Part shown: positions 7,745-16,624 of the stretch, piece by piece | Numbering within the stretch: the stretch's first letter is position 1 | Layout of the letters: each line of letters opens with the position of its first letter | DNA from: Fodinibacter sp963695175 | GTDB taxonomy: Bacteria > Actinomycetota > Actinomycetes > Actinomycetales > Dermatophilaceae | DNA length: 64,000 bases | Assembly (NCBI GenBank): GCA_963695175.1 | Contig: CAVOGG010000004.1 | Span: 1,178,001 to 1,242,000, forward strand | Reading direction: 5' to 3' | Position numbers and translations under genes: made by a program | The notes under the pieces: generated by a model | What the model saw: the letters and a program-made list of their open reading frames with translations, nothing else | The model's database searches: none | Told to the model about the DNA's origin: nothing

Positions 7745-10700
7745 CCGGCGGATGCCGTCGTCGCGGCGGCCGCGCACAGGCCGAGGAACGCGCCGAGGTC
7801 GATCAGCTCGGCCGGGGTGCGCGGAGCGAAGTCGGTGAGGACGGTGGACCTCACGATGTAGGCGGAGTGCTGACCTCGCGAGATCGCCACGTTGAGCCGG
7901 TGCCGGTCGAGCAGGAAGCCCATGCCCCGCGAGACGTCGGAGTGCGAGGAGGCCGCGAGCGACAGGATCGCCACCGCCGCCTCCTGCCCCTGGAACTTGT
8001 CGACGGTGCCGACCGGGACGTCGGTGAGGCCGGCGTCGTCGAGGGTGCGGCGCAGCTGGCCGACCTGGCCGTTGTAGGGCGTGATGACGATGACGTCGGC
8101 TTGGCGCAGCGGTCGCGGACCGACCGGTGCGCCGTCGGCGCCGCGCTCCTCCGGGTCGTGCCAGGTGTGGCCCAGCAGGTCGTGCACCAGGTCGCGCACG
8201 ACCTCGGCCTCCTCCGGGGACCACGTGGAGTTGTCGTGGTGGTCGACGAGGCGCACGTGCAGTCCGGGCTCGACCCCCTCGAGCCGCCGGGCTTGCGTGA
8301 CCGACGACTCCGAGCGCAGCTGGCCGGCGTACGACAGCCGCGAGATCGGCTCGGTCAGCGCCGGGTGCATGCGCCGGGTGGTCTCGAGGAAGTAGCCGAG
8401 GTCGGCCGACAGCACCGGCTCGTCGCCGATCAACCAGCCGAGTGCGGACGCGTCGACGGGGTCGGGGTGGGTGCCCTGGGACACCTGCGGCAGCTGTTGG
8501 GGGTCGCCGAGCAGCAGCAGTCGGTCTCCGGCCACCGAGCAGGCGAGGGTCTTCGCGAGGGAGAACTGGCCCGCCTCGTCGACCACGACGAGGTCGAGCT
8601 GGCCACGACCGATCCGCTTGGTGCTGGTGAGGTCCCAGGCGGTGCCGCCGACGACGTAGCCCCGGCCGGCGCGCACGTGCCCGGCGGCGAACTCGGCGAG
8701 CTCGTCGGCCTTGGCCAGGGTGGTCCAGGTGGCGCCCTCGGGGTCGCGGGTGGCCTTGCCGACCTGCTCGGGCGGGACCCCGGCGGCGACCACGGCGCGC
8801 AGGACGTTCTCGATCGCCTTGTGCCCCTGCGAGGTGACGCCCACGGCCCAGCCGCGCTCGAGCACCAGCCGGGCGATGACCCGGGAGGCGACGTAGGTCT
8901 TCCCGGTGCCGGGCGGGCCCTGCACGGCGAGGTAGGAGTCATCGGTGGCGAGCAGGGCGGCCTCGATGGCGTCCAGGTGGCGGGTCGGGCCGAGACCCAC
9001 ACCGGGCAGGGGCCCGCCGTCGCGCAGGCGGGGGAGCCGCCGGGCGAGCAGGTCGATCCCCGCGGTGCGCGGCAGGTCGTCACCGGCGTCGACCACCCGC
9101 TGGGCCACCTCCGCGAGGGCGTCGTCGATCGGCCGGGTGCTCAGCATCTTCGAGGGAACCAGGGCCACCGGCAGGTCCGTGTGGTCGCCGCCGTCCTTGG
9201 GCTGGAGCTCCTCGACGAGCAGGCTCTGGTGCAGCCGGCCGTTCTCGGCGAGCCGGTCGTCGGCCTCGAGGATCGCGACCGTGGCGGTGGAGCGGGCATT
9301 GGCGTGGCCCGGCAGGGTCGTGATGCCGGGCGGCGGTGGGTCGACGTAGACGGCGCTCACCTCGTCACCGGGACCGGCCGGGACGCCGCGCATCGGCTCG
9401 CCCTCGAGCCGCAGCGTGCGTCGGGGCCGCTGGCGCGGCGTCGCCCGGCGCCACGGTTCGACGACCTCCGCCGACTCGATGAGGAACACCCCGTCGGCGA
9501 CCCGCCAGTCGCCGACCGGCAGCCGCAGACGCTCGAAGTGCGCCTGCCACACCGGCTTGTCCTCCCGGGCGTGGAACAGCACCGACGACGCCACCAGGGC
9601 CACGGCCTGCTGCTCCGCCGAGCGCTCGTGCGGCTTGGTGCCGGCGAGCCGGTCGCGCAGCAAGGTCTCGAGCCGGATCAGGGCGAGCCGCTGCTCGGAG
9701 GGGGTCTGGGCCGCCGCGGGCTCGACGCCCACGACCGGGCCGTCGACCGGGCCGGTCACGCTGGAGGCCGCGCCCTGCGCGAGCAGCCAGTCGCGCAGCA
9801 TCCACGTCGAGACGCAGTCGTCGCGGTTGTAGTCGGCGATCTCGGCGATCAGCTCGGCGGCCTCGTCGTGGCGCTCGGCGTCGCGGGCCGCCATGAACTG
9901 GTGGTAGACGACGATCGAGTCGGCGGCGTTGGTGACGGCGGCCTCGCGGGCCTCCATGTAGAGGGGCTCGAGCTTCTTGATCGAGTAGGAGCGCTGGGAC
10001 ACCCGGATCGCCGACCGGACGACGGCGTAGAGGTCGACGAACACCCCGTCGCGCAGCAGCTGGTCGACCTCGTCCTCGCAGACCCCGTGGCGGGCCGCCA
10101 GCCGGAGCAGGGCCGCGGTCTCGTAGGGCGCGTAGTGGTAGACGTGGAGGTCCGGCCACTGCTGGCGGCGCGCATTCAGCCAGGTGACGAAGTCGATGAG
10201 GGCCTGCCGCTCGGCCTCGCGGTCGTGGGCCCAGAAGGTGCGGAACACCGAACCGCCGGTGTCGACCTCGACGATGCCGAACAGGTACTCCAGGCCCCAG
10301 GTGCGCGAGCCGCGCTCGGACCACAACGGGTCGCCCTCGAAGTCGAAGAAGACGTCGCCGGGGCTCGGTCGCGGCATCCGTCGCAGGGTGTCGGGGTCGG
10401 TCACCTCTGAGCGGACGCCACCGGTGGGGTCGCGCTCCTGCTCGAGCTGGAGCCGGGCCTGCTCACGCAGCCGGTCGAGGGTGGCACCGCGCACGTCGGC
10501 GACCGGCTCGGTGCGCGCGGCGAGCTCGTCGATGGTCGTGACGCCGGCGTCGATCAGCTTGCGGCGGGTCGGCCCGCGCACGCCGGCCACGAGCAGGAGG
10601 TCGCGGGCGGCCTCGACCTCGGGCTCGCAGACCTCGCACCGACCGCAGGCGAGCCACAGCGGGTCGCCCCAGCCGGCCGGCCCGGGGGAGTCGCGGTGTG

Positions 10701-11301
10701 CGAGCAGCAACGCGTCGAGGCGGGCGCGGCGGGCGAGGTAGACGGGCACGATGTCGTCGAGGGCGAAGTCGCGCACGTCACCGCTGCCGACGACGAGCCG
10801 GGCGACGGGGGCGGTGGGCACGCCGGCCTCGCCCAGCAGCGCGGCGTACGCCGCGATCTGGAGCAGCGCCGGCACGCTCTCGGTGCGGGCCAGCTTGGTG
10901 TCGCTGACCAGCCAGCCGTCGGCGGTGCGCTCGAGGAAGTCGGCGTGGCCGACGAAGCCGCCGTCGAAGAAGGTGGCCTGGTAGACGACCTCGGCGTCGG
11001 AGCGGAGCGCCTCGAGGGTCTGGGCGTGTGCCCGGGCGAGGTCGTCGGGGGAGTAGCCCGGCCGCTCGAACTGCACGACCCGGCCGGGGTGGGCCCGGGC
11101 CAGCCGGCGCAGCTCGGTCTGCTCGTGCTCGTTGCCCAGCGCGATGACCCTGGCCGCCATCGGGTCGTCGTCGACGCAGACCCGCTCGCGACGGCCGAGC
11201 ACGACGTCGAGCTCGCGCACCAGCGCGAACTCGCACGCTGCGGCCGTGCGCAGGTCGCTCGCGCTGATGACGAGCCGACGGTCGTCGCCGAGGAGGAACA
11301 T
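7720..11301 (-). CDS. TM0106-family RecB-like nuclease with superfamily I helicase domain
   Basis: This 1193-residue protein combines an N-terminal PD-(D/E)xK-like nuclease region, GHADFLERTADGWLVSDTKL (about residues 115-140), with a Cys-containing patch CGRCEVC near 230. An RNase H-like segment begins VFFDFEGDPLW near 320, and a DNA2/UPF1-type helicase occupies the C-terminus. Helicase motifs are clear: QGPPGTGKTYVASR (about 794), VVVDEAGQFSLAK (about 908), LLGDPQQLPQ, KFQGQEAAVAIL (about 1104) and LNVAISRGQ. It probably processes DNA ends or structures in repair. ATG 11301 lies 6 bases after TAGGTT, a leaderless arrangement. Confidence 0.85.
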   Translation of the reverse strand: MFLLGDDRRLVISASDLRTAAACEFALVRELDVVLGRRERVCVDDDPMAARVIALGNEHEQTELRRLARAHPGRVVQFERPGYSPDDLARAHAQTLEALRSDAEVVYQATFFDGGFVGHADFLERTADGWLVSDTKLARTESVPALLQIAAYAALLGEAGVPTAPVARLVVGSGDVRDFALDDIVPVYLARRARLDALLLAHRDSPGPAGWGDPLWLACGRCEVCEPEVEAARDLLLVAGVRGPTRRKLIDAGVTTIDELAARTEPVADVRGATLDRLREQARLQLEQERDPTGGVRSEVTDPDTLRRMPRPSPGDVFFDFEGDPLWSERGSRTWGLEYLFGIVEVDTGGSVFRTFWAHDREAERQALIDFVTWLNARRQQWPDLHVYHYAPYETAALLRLAARHGVCEDEVDQLLRDGVFVDLYAVVRSAIRVSQRSYSIKKLEPLYMEAREAAVTNAADSIVVYHQFMAARDAERHDEAAELIAEIADYNRDDCVSTWMLRDWLLAQGAASSVTGPVDGPVVGVEPAAAQTPSEQRLALIRLETLLRDRLAGTKPHERSAEQQAVALVASSVLFHAREDKPVWQAHFERLRLPVGDWRVADGVFLIESAEVVEPWRRATPRQRPRRTLRLEGEPMRGVPAGPGDEVSAVYVDPPPPGITTLPGHANARSTATVAILEADDRLAENGRLHQSLLVEELQPKDGGDHTDLPVALVPSKMLSTRPIDDALAEVAQRVVDAGDDLPRTAGIDLLARRLPRLRDGGPLPGVGLGPTRHLDAIEAALLATDDSYLAVQGPPGTGKTYVASRVIARLVLERGWAVGVTSQGHKAIENVLRAVVAAGVPPEQVGKATRDPEGATWTTLAKADELAEFAAGHVRAGRGYVVGGTAWDLTSTKRIGRGQLDLVVVDEAGQFSLAKTLACSVAGDRLLLLGDPQQLPQVSQGTHPDPVDASALGWLIGDEPVLSADLGYFLETTRRMHPALTEPISRLSYAGQLRSESSVTQARRLEGVEPGLHVRLVDHHDNSTWSPEEAEVVRDLVHDLLGHTWHDPEERGADGAPVGPRPLRQADVIVITPYNGQVGQLRRTLDDAGLTDVPVGTVDKFQGQEAAVAILSLAASSHSDVSRGMGFLLDRHRLNVAISRGQHSAYIVRSTVLTDFAPRTPAELIDLGAFLGLCAAAATTASAGQSEPVPA

Positions 11302-11389
11302 GCTCCGAACCTAACCCCGCCCACCGACACCGCCGAGGACCCCGACCCGGGCACCGAGCCGGCCACCCGGCATCCGCCGTGAAGCCCGC

Positions 11390-11484
11390 CTCAACTTTCT
11401 CGCCCGATCCGGGAAGCTTCACCCTCGCCGGGGAACGGTTCCGGTGCGAAGGTGAACCTGCCCGCACCGGGCGGGAAAGTTGAG
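11390..11484. repeat. 95-bp imperfect palindrome
   Basis: The arms run 11390-11436 and 11438-11484. The outer ends CTCAACTTTCTCGCCCG and CGGGCGGGAAAGTTGAG match at 16 of 17 positions. The inner TTCACCCTCGCC and GGTGCGAAGGTGAA also pair, and the centre GGAACGGTTCC is self-complementary. It lies 22 bases after the protein mannosyltransferase stop, so it could terminate that gene. Its length is more like a dispersed palindromic element or cruciform than a simple terminator. Confidence 0.65.
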
Positions 11485-11505
11485 ACCCGGCTGACGGCAT
11501 CCGGC

Positions 11506-13065
11506 TCAGATCCAGCTGGGGAACCACATCCGCCAGCGCCAGTGCTCGTACGGGATGGTGTCGGCGACGTAGATCGGGTGGAAGAACGCGAACAGCGCCA
11601 GCGTGAACAGCAGGTAGCCCCCGACGACGAACCAGCGCCACCGCCAGCGGTTCGGGTCGTCCTCGCGACGGCCCACCCACAGCCCGATGAGGAACACCAC
11701 CGCCAGCACCACCCACGGCTCGAACGCCACGGCGTAGAAGGTGTAGATCGTGCGGTCCTGGTACATGAACCACGGCAGGTAGCCGCCGATGAAGCCCGCC
11801 GCGATCGCCCCGGCCCGCCAGTCGCGCCGCACCAGCCACCACCACAGCACGACGAGCAGGGCGAGGATGCCGACCCACCACACCGAGATGGTGCCGATCG
11901 GGTTGATCGCCTGCGAGCACTGGTCGACGGTGCAGCCGGCCACGCCGCGGGTCGGGCTCTGGTAGTAGAACGACGTCGGCCGGGTCTGCACCAGCCACGA
12001 CCAGGGGTTCGACTGGTACGGGTGGGGAGTGTGCAGCGTGGTGTTGAACTGGTAGGCGTCCTGGTGGTACTTCCACCAGTTGCGCAGCACCGGCGGCAGC
12101 CACTGCACCCCCTCGCCGGGGTGGAAGGTGTTCCACTGCCGGTGGTAGCCGATCGAGGTGAGGAACCAGCCCGACCACGACAGCACGTAGACGACCACGG
12201 CGGTCCCCACCATCGCGAGCGCGGCGAACGGCCCGTCCTTGAACAGTGCCCCTCGACCCCATCGCCGCACTCCGGCCGCGCGCCTGGCGCCCATGTCCCA
12301 CCAGACCGACATGATGCCGAAGGCCGCGAGGAAGAACAGGCCCGACCACTTGGTGCTGGTGCACAGGCCGAGCGACAGGCCCGCCACCCACCGCCACGGT
12401 CGCCAGCCGAGCCACGGGCCCACGCCCTCGGGCCAGCTGCCGCGCGGCAGTGCCCCCACCTTCTCGGCGAGGATCTCGCGGCTCCGGTCGCGGTCGACGA
12501 GCAGGGCCGCGAAGCCACACAGCGCCCAGAACGACACGATGATGTCGAGGATGCCGGTGCGCGACATCACGAAGTGTGACCCCTCGAACGCCAGCAGGAA
12601 GGCGGCGACGCAGCCCAGCGCCGTCGAGCCGAACATCCGCCGGGCGACCCGGCCGACGAGCAGGATCGACAGCGTGCCGACCAGCGCCACCGAGAACCGC
12701 CAGCCCCACCCCGACCCGGAGCCGAACAGCCACTCGCCGGCGGCGATGAGCCACTTCCCGGCGGGCGGGTGCACGACCATGTCGCCGTCGGTCGTCGAGA
12801 AGATGTTCTGGTTGCCGCCAACGAACGCGTCGTCCGGCTTCTTCAGCGAGTCGAGCACCCGCATCTCGACGCCGAAGTGCAGCAGCGAGTACGCCTGCTT
12901 GACGTAGTAGGTCTCGTCGAAGACCAGGGCCTGGGGGCGGTCGAGGTTCCAGAACCGCAGCACCCCACCGACCAGGGCGATCAACCCCGGGCCCAGCCAC
13001 CCCCACAACCGGTCGGTGGGCCCGGTCCCGAGCAGCCGCAGGCGCAGCTCGTCGGTCCGGGTCAC
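11506..13065 (-). CDS. pmt: Dolichyl-phosphate-mannose-protein mannosyltransferase
   Basis: The protein of about 519 residues has 10 or more hydrophobic helices. The diagnostic first loop contains FDETYYVKQAYSLLHFG, with the Asp-Glu pair of GT-C/GT39 enzymes, followed by GDMVVHPPAGKWLIAAG and FEGSHFVMSRTGILDI. It transfers mannose from polyprenyl-phosphate mannose to Ser/Thr of exported proteins at the membrane. GTG 13065 sits 6 bases after TAGGAT, which suggests a leaderless start; GTG 13071, two codons upstream, is the alternative. It faces rsmI across about 60 bases, an arrangement I recall from Mycobacterium. Confidence 0.9.
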   Translation of the reverse strand: MTRTDELRLRLLGTGPTDRLWGWLGPGLIALVGGVLRFWNLDRPQALVFDETYYVKQAYSLLHFGVEMRVLDSLKKPDDAFVGGNQNIFSTTDGDMVVHPPAGKWLIAAGEWLFGSGSGWGWRFSVALVGTLSILLVGRVARRMFGSTALGCVAAFLLAFEGSHFVMSRTGILDIIVSFWALCGFAALLVDRDRSREILAEKVGALPRGSWPEGVGPWLGWRPWRWVAGLSLGLCTSTKWSGLFFLAAFGIMSVWWDMGARRAAGVRRWGRGALFKDGPFAALAMVGTAVVVYVLSWSGWFLTSIGYHRQWNTFHPGEGVQWLPPVLRNWWKYHQDAYQFNTTLHTPHPYQSNPWSWLVQTRPTSFYYQSPTRGVAGCTVDQCSQAINPIGTISVWWVGILALLVVLWWWLVRRDWRAGAIAAGFIGGYLPWFMYQDRTIYTFYAVAFEPWVVLAVVFLIGLWVGRREDDPNRWRWRWFVVGGYLLFTLALFAFFHPIYVADTIPYEHWRWRMWFPSWI

Positions 13066-13130
13066 CGGCACATCCTAGGTTGGCGGCTTGTGCAGCCCGC
13101 GCCCCATCCACAGCGTGCGAGGATCGCACC

Positions 13131-13967
13131 ATGAGCGGCGGCGTGCTGGTGCTGGCAGCGACCCCGATCGGCGACCCCCGCGATGCCGCCCCGCGCCTGG
13201 CCGACGAGCTCCGCCTCGCCGACGTGGTCGCCGCCGAGGACACCCGCCGGCTGCGCCGCCTCTGCCAGGACCTCGACGTCAACCCCACCGGCCGGGTCGT
13301 CTCGTACCACGAGCACAACGAGGCCGAGCGCACCCCCGAGCTCGTCGAGCGACTGCGCGAGGGCGCCCGCGTGCTCGTCGTGACGGATGCCGGGATGCCG
13401 TCCGTCTCCGACCCCGGGTACCGCCTCGTCAGCGCCGCGGTCGGCATCGACGTGCGGGTGACCGGGGTACCGGGGCCTTCCGCGGTGCTGATGGCGCTGG
13501 CTGTCTCGGGGCTCCCCGTCGACCGGTTCTGCTTCGAGGGGTTCCTGTCGCGCCGGGCGGGGGAGCGCGCGGCTGCGCTCGCGGGCCTGGCCACCGAGCC
13601 GCGCACCATGGTGTTCTTCGAGGCCCCGCACCGGCTGGCACGGACCCTGGCGGCGATGGCGGAGGCCTTCGGGGCCGACCGTCGGGCCGCCGTCTGCCGC
13701 GAGCTGACCAAGACCTACGAGGAGGTGCGCCGCGGCTCGCTGTCCGAACTGGTGGCGTGGGCCTCCGACGGCGTGCGCGGCGAGGTCACCCTGGTGGTGG
13801 CCGGGTCGAGCGGGCCGGTCGCCGACCTGGCCAGCCAGCTCGAGGGCATCCGCGAACGGGTGTCCGAGGGCGAGCGGCTCAAGGACGTCTGCGCCGACGT
13901 CGCCGCGGCCACCGGGCTGTCGAAGAAGGCCCTGTACGACGCCGCCATCGCCAACCGCCGCACCTGA
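13131..13967 (+). CDS. rsmI: 16S rRNA (cytidine(1402)-2'-O)-methyltransferase
   Basis: The 278-residue protein opens with LVLAATPIGDPRDAAPRLAD, then AAEDTRRLRRLC, VTDAGMPSVSDPGYRLV and VTGVPGPSAVLMALAVSGLP. These are the signatures of the RsmI branch of tetrapyrrole-methylase-fold enzymes. It methylates the ribose of C1402 in 16S rRNA using S-adenosylmethionine. The tail RLKDVCADVAAATGLSKKALYDAAI is the usual C-terminal helical motif. ATG 13131 lies 6 bases after GAGGAT, which could be either a weak ribosome-binding site or a -10-like hexamer. It is divergent from the mannosyltransferase gene. Confidence 0.95.
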   Translation: MSGGVLVLAATPIGDPRDAAPRLADELRLADVVAAEDTRRLRRLCQDLDVNPTGRVVSYHEHNEAERTPELVERLREGARVLVVTDAGMPSVSDPGYRLVSAAVGIDVRVTGVPGPSAVLMALAVSGLPVDRFCFEGFLSRRAGERAAALAGLATEPRTMVFFEAPHRLARTLAAMAEAFGADRRAAVCRELTKTYEEVRRGSLSELVAWASDGVRGEVTLVVAGSSGPVADLASQLEGIRERVSEGERLKDVCADVAAATGLSKKALYDAAIANRRT

Positions 13968-14247
13968 CCCACCGGCATCCGGAGTCGGGCGCTCGGGCGA
14001 GGGCGGGGAGCCGGGAGCGTAGGCAGACGACCCGGAGCTGGGTGCCGAGGTGGCTGTCGGGGCGACCACCTGAGCACCCAACTCGGGTGAGGTCGGGTCC
14101 CTCCGCCGGGGCACCGCCGGTTGTCCCCAGCCGGCGGCGAGCGCTTTACGAGCGTTGACGCCCTCCTTACGCTGGAAGGGTCTTCGCACCAGCCCCGCTG
14201 ATGCGGTGGGTCACCCTGACCCGGGACGCCTCGGACCTGGAGACACG
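13968..14247. other. 280-bp intergenic region with imperfect hairpin
   Basis: Between rsmI and the M28 peptidase gene, ACCCGGAGCTGGGTGC (from about 14028) and GCACCCAACTCGGGT (from about 14073) form an imperfect inverted repeat. It could terminate rsmI transcription. TTGACG at 14155-14160 is a possible -35 element for the peptidase gene, without a convincing -10. Nothing else is apparent. Confidence 0.35.
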
Positions 14248-15750
14248 ATGTCCGGTACGACACGCCGATGCTGGGCCGCGCTCGCGGCCGCTGCAGCCGC
14301 GCTGTCCTTCGCCCCGGCCGCGCTCGCCGCCCCCGCGGCGCTCGCCGCCCCCGACGCCTGCAGCACCCGCGTCAACGACACGCACGCCAAGCTGGCCGAG
14401 TGCATCACCCTCGCAGGGGTGCGCGAGCACCAGGCGGCCCTGCAACGGATCGCCGACGCGAACCACGGCACCCGCGTCTCGGGGTCCCCGGGCTACGACG
14501 CCTCGGTCGACTACGTCGTGCAACGGCTCCGGGCCGTGGGCTACACCCCCGACGTCCAGGCGTTCGTCTTCAACACCTTCGTCTCGCTGGCCCCATCGGT
14601 CGTCGAGCGCGTGTCACCGGCCCCGACCGGCCAGGTCACGAACACGATCCTCGCCTACTCCGGCAGCGGCGACGTGACGGCCGCGGTCACCGCCCTTCCC
14701 GGCACACCGGTCGACGCGACGCCCGGCTGCGACGTGGCCGACTTCGCCGCCTTCCCGGTCGGCACCATCGCCCTGGTCCCGCGTGGCAGCTGCACCTTCG
14801 CCATCAAGGCTCAGAACGCGCATGCCGCTGGCGCCTCGGCCGTCATCATCGCCAACAACGTGGACACCGACCTCAACGGCACCCTCGGTGAGGGCTTCGC
14901 GCTCGACATCCCGGTCACGTCGGTGACCCAGGCGGTCGGCGACCAGCTGGCCATGACGGGCGGCCGGCTGCTTCATGTCGTGACTTCCACGTTCCGCGGA
15001 CCTGCGACGACGTACAACGTGGTCGCCGAGACCCGCACCGGCAACGACTCCAACGTCGTGATGGCCGGCGCCCACCTCGACTCGGTCAACGCCGGGCCGG
15101 GCATCAACGACAACGGCTCCGGGTCCGCCGCCCTGCTCGAGGTCGCCGAGCAGCTGGCCAAGGTGAGGCCGGTCAACACGGTGCGCTTCGCCTGGTGGGG
15201 CGCGGAGGAGTCCAACCTGGTCGGCTCGAGCCGCTACGTGACGGGCCTGAGCCCCGAGGAACGCAGCCGGATCGCGCTCTACCTCAACTTCGACATGGTG
15301 GGGTCGCCGAACCCGGTCTTCTTCGTCTACGACGGGGACGACTCCGACGCCACCGGCGTCGGCCCCGGACCGAGCGGCTCGGACCGCATCGAGAAGACCT
15401 TCGAGGCCTTCTACGAGCAGCGCCACCTGCCGTTCAAGGGAACCGACTTCAGCGGGCGGTCCGACTACGGGCCGTTCATCGCGGCCGGCATCCCGTCGGG
15501 TGGTCTGTTCACCGGTGCCGAAGCCACCAAGACGGCCGAGGAGGCCGCCATCTGGGGTGGCGTCGCGGGCCGGCCCTACGACTCCTGCTACCACCAGGCC
15601 TGCGACACCGTGAGCAACCTCGACCCGCACGCCCTCGACGTCAACAGCGACGCGATGGGCTTCGCGATCCTGCAGTACGGCATGAACACCTCCGACATCA
15701 ACGGCATCCCGGGCCGGGACGACTTCCCGCCGGTCACCCCGGCACCCTGA
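14248..15750 (+). CDS. Secreted M28-family metallopeptidase with PA domain
   Basis: The 500-residue protein has a signal peptide (charged MSGTTRRCW, hydrophobic Ala-rich helix, cleavage near ALAAPDA at about residue 35). A protease-associated domain follows at about 150-240, containing LVPRGSCTFAIKAQNAHAAGA. The catalytic domain shows the M28 metal motifs AGAHLDSVNAGPGINDNGSG (His and bridging Asp), WWGAEESNLVGSS (catalytic and metal Glu), LNFDMVGSPN, and YHQACDTVSN with a final His. It is probably an extracellular aminopeptidase that releases N-terminal residues. ATG 14248 follows GGAGACACG; the longer upstream frame lacks a better start. Confidence 0.9.
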   Translation: MSGTTRRCWAALAAAAAALSFAPAALAAPAALAAPDACSTRVNDTHAKLAECITLAGVREHQAALQRIADANHGTRVSGSPGYDASVDYVVQRLRAVGYTPDVQAFVFNTFVSLAPSVVERVSPAPTGQVTNTILAYSGSGDVTAAVTALPGTPVDATPGCDVADFAAFPVGTIALVPRGSCTFAIKAQNAHAAGASAVIIANNVDTDLNGTLGEGFALDIPVTSVTQAVGDQLAMTGGRLLHVVTSTFRGPATTYNVVAETRTGNDSNVVMAGAHLDSVNAGPGINDNGSGSAALLEVAEQLAKVRPVNTVRFAWWGAEESNLVGSSRYVTGLSPEERSRIALYLNFDMVGSPNPVFFVYDGDDSDATGVGPGPSGSDRIEKTFEAFYEQRHLPFKGTDFSGRSDYGPFIAAGIPSGGLFTGAEATKTAEEAAIWGGVAGRPYDSCYHQACDTVSNLDPHALDVNSDAMGFAILQYGMNTSDINGIPGRDDFPPVTPAP

Positions 15751-15845
15751 CGCCCCCGGGCGCCCCCCGGGCGCCCTCCGACGCCCCCCGACGCCCACCC
15801 GACGCGAGGCCCGCGAGCCATACCGACTGGTAACGGGGGAAATGT

Positions 15846-15900
15846 CACATGTGGCGCAGGCCCGCCTGATCTCGCCTGACCTTGCACCCCTCGTTAGGCT
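15846..15900 (+). promoter_or_regulatory. Putative sdhCAB promoter with upstream CACATGTG palindrome
   Basis: TAGGCT at 15895-15900 is a good actinobacterial -10, placed 7 bases before GTG 15908, so transcription would start at or near the start codon (leaderless sdhC). The perfect palindrome CACATGTG at 15846-15853 lies about 40 bases upstream, where an operator would be expected. No clear -35 element is seen. Confidence 0.4.
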
Positions 15901-15907
15901 GCGCTTC

Positions 15908-16615
15908 GTGGCCACAACGACAGCTCCATCGCGTCCCGCGTCGGCCCGCCGCACCACCATCGCCCTCAAGGTCCTCATGGCCGGCACCGGGCTGGTGTTC
16001 GTCGGGTTCGTCCTGCTTCACATGTACGGCAACCTCAAGCTGCTGTCGGGCGAGGTGGCCTACAACACCTACGCCGAGCACCTGCGCACCTTCGGTGAGC
16101 CGATCCTCCCGTACGGCGGTCTGCTCTGGATCCTGCGGGTGGTCCTGATCATCTGCCTCGTCGGCCACCTGTACGCGGCGTTCTCGCTGTGGGCGCGCGC
16201 CGGCAACGCCCGCCGCACCCGCTACTCGGCCGCCCGCACGGCGATCCGCACGGCGTGGATGCGCTGGGGCGGCATCGCGATCCTGCTCTTCCTGATCTGG
16301 CACCTCCTCGAGTTCACGATCCTGAAGGTGTCGGTCAACCCCGACGCCCAGGGCCCGGACGTGGTCAACAACCCCTACAAGCTCGTCGTGGCGAGCTTCC
16401 AGGTGCCGTGGACGACGCTCATCTACGTGCTCGCGATGGTCGCCCTCGGCCTGCACCTCGCACACGGCACGTTCAGCGCTCAGCAGACCCTCGGCACGAC
16501 CGGCACCCCGGCGGCCTACCGCCGAGCCAAGGCCATCGGCTTCGCCCTGGCCGCCGTCATCGCGGTGGGATTCATCATCCCGGTGCTCGCGATCTCCTTC
16601 GGCCTGATCAAGTGA
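15908..16615 (+). CDS. sdhC: Succinate dehydrogenase cytochrome b subunit
   Basis: This 235-residue membrane anchor has five hydrophobic helices of the single-subunit cytochrome b558 type. Histidines suited to haem ligation lie in LLHMYGNLK, VGHLYAAF, IWHLLEFT and LHLAHGTF. It binds haem b and menaquinone and holds SdhA and SdhB at the inner face of the membrane. Family members begin with a short Thr/Ala-rich stretch before the first helix, which fits GTG 15908. ATG 15842 upstream would add 22 unlike residues. sdhA follows after 9 bases. Confidence 0.9.
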   Translation: MATTTAPSRPASARRTTIALKVLMAGTGLVFVGFVLLHMYGNLKLLSGEVAYNTYAEHLRTFGEPILPYGGLLWILRVVLIICLVGHLYAAFSLWARAGNARRTRYSAARTAIRTAWMRWGGIAILLFLIWHLLEFTILKVSVNPDAQGPDVVNNPYKLVVASFQVPWTTLIYVLAMVALGLHLAHGTFSAQQTLGTTGTPAAYRRAKAIGFALAAVIAVGFIIPVLAISFGLIK

Positions 16616-16624
16616 GGCACTGAC

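Noticed and set aside
7147..10410. Open frame of over 1000 codons on the plus strand across the helicase gene
   Set aside because: It is antisense to a helicase with all its motifs; long antisense frames are expected in DNA this GC-rich, and its residues are a low-complexity Gly/Arg/Val mix.
10778..13711. Open frame of over 900 codons on the minus strand spanning pmt and rsmI
   Set aside because: Its residues are Arg/Gly/Pro-rich shadow sequence; pmt and RsmI motifs lie in other frames.
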